Part shown: positions 35,371 to 35,380 of the stretch, piece by piece
Position numbering within the stretch: the stretch's first letter is position 1
How the letters are laid out: the number at the start of each line of letters is the position of its first letter
DNA from: Actinomycetota bacterium
GTDB taxonomy: Bacteria; Actinomycetota; Acidimicrobiia; Spongiisociales; UBA5794
DNA length: 35,380 nucleotides
Direction of reading: 5' to 3'
Assembly: GCA_013151445.1 (NCBI GenBank)
Contig: JAADIG010000057.1
Location: 1-35,380, forward strand
Translations under genes and position numbers: made by a program
Notes under the pieces: generated by a model
What the model was told of the DNA's origin: nothing
Seen by the model: the letters and a program-made list of their open reading frames with translations, nothing else
Databases searched by the model: none

Positions 35371-35380
35371 GATCGTCCTA

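Overview
The window looks like the chromosome of a high-GC actinobacterium, most probably from the class Acidimicrobiia or a relative. Supporting this are three lipoproteins with a lipobox, two of them followed directly by the Thr/Ser/Ala/Pro linkers common in that group, a B12-dependent class II ribonucleotide reductase, several TANNNT boxes only 6-8 nt before a start codon (a leaderless-mRNA signature), and overall base composition. The lineage call is an inference. No rRNA, tRNA, CRISPR, prophage or insertion sequence was recognised.

Layout. 0.1-4.1 kb: a propeller-like lipoprotein (-) diverges from an HrpB-type DEVH helicase (+). 4.2-12.6 kb: a plus-strand sugar operon made of a ROK repressor, two CUT1 ABC permeases, a sugar-binding lipoprotein, an intracellular GH31 enzyme and a compact GH15 enzyme. 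Junctions overlap at four of the genes and a strong hairpin sits after the binding-protein gene. 12.7-19.7 kb, opposite strand: a very large secreted protein with two different GH31 catalytic modules and a C-terminal CBM20 starch-binding domain, preceded by a second ROK repressor, with a 29-bp palindrome over its promoter. 20.0-21.3 kb: a choline-kinase-like phosphotransferase and a GNAT acetyltransferase. 21.3-24.8 kb: nrdJ with two NrdR-type boxes upstream. 25.1-27.1 kb: a membrane-anchored secreted protein and an EamA transporter. 27.2-35.4 kb: a beta-propeller lipoprotein, a frameshifted acyl-CoA synthetase, a pirin and a large anchored secreted protein. Three copies of an unusual palindromic repeat lie in the intergenic gaps of this last section.

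The most interesting system is the alpha-glucan locus at 4.2-19.7 kb. The proposed flow is that the secreted double-GH31 protein binds starch through CBM20 and rebuilds maltodextrins into an alpha-1,6/alpha-1,3 (possibly cyclic) oligosaccharide. The ABC transporter imports it, the intracellular GH31, clearly a paralogue of the first secreted module, opens or hydrolyses it, and GH15 releases glucose. The gene content parallels the cycloalternan pathway of Sporosarcina (CtsY/CtsZ) and Listeria, but here both transferase-like modules are fused in one polypeptide. The fusion and gene order are visible in the sequence; the substrate and product are inference.
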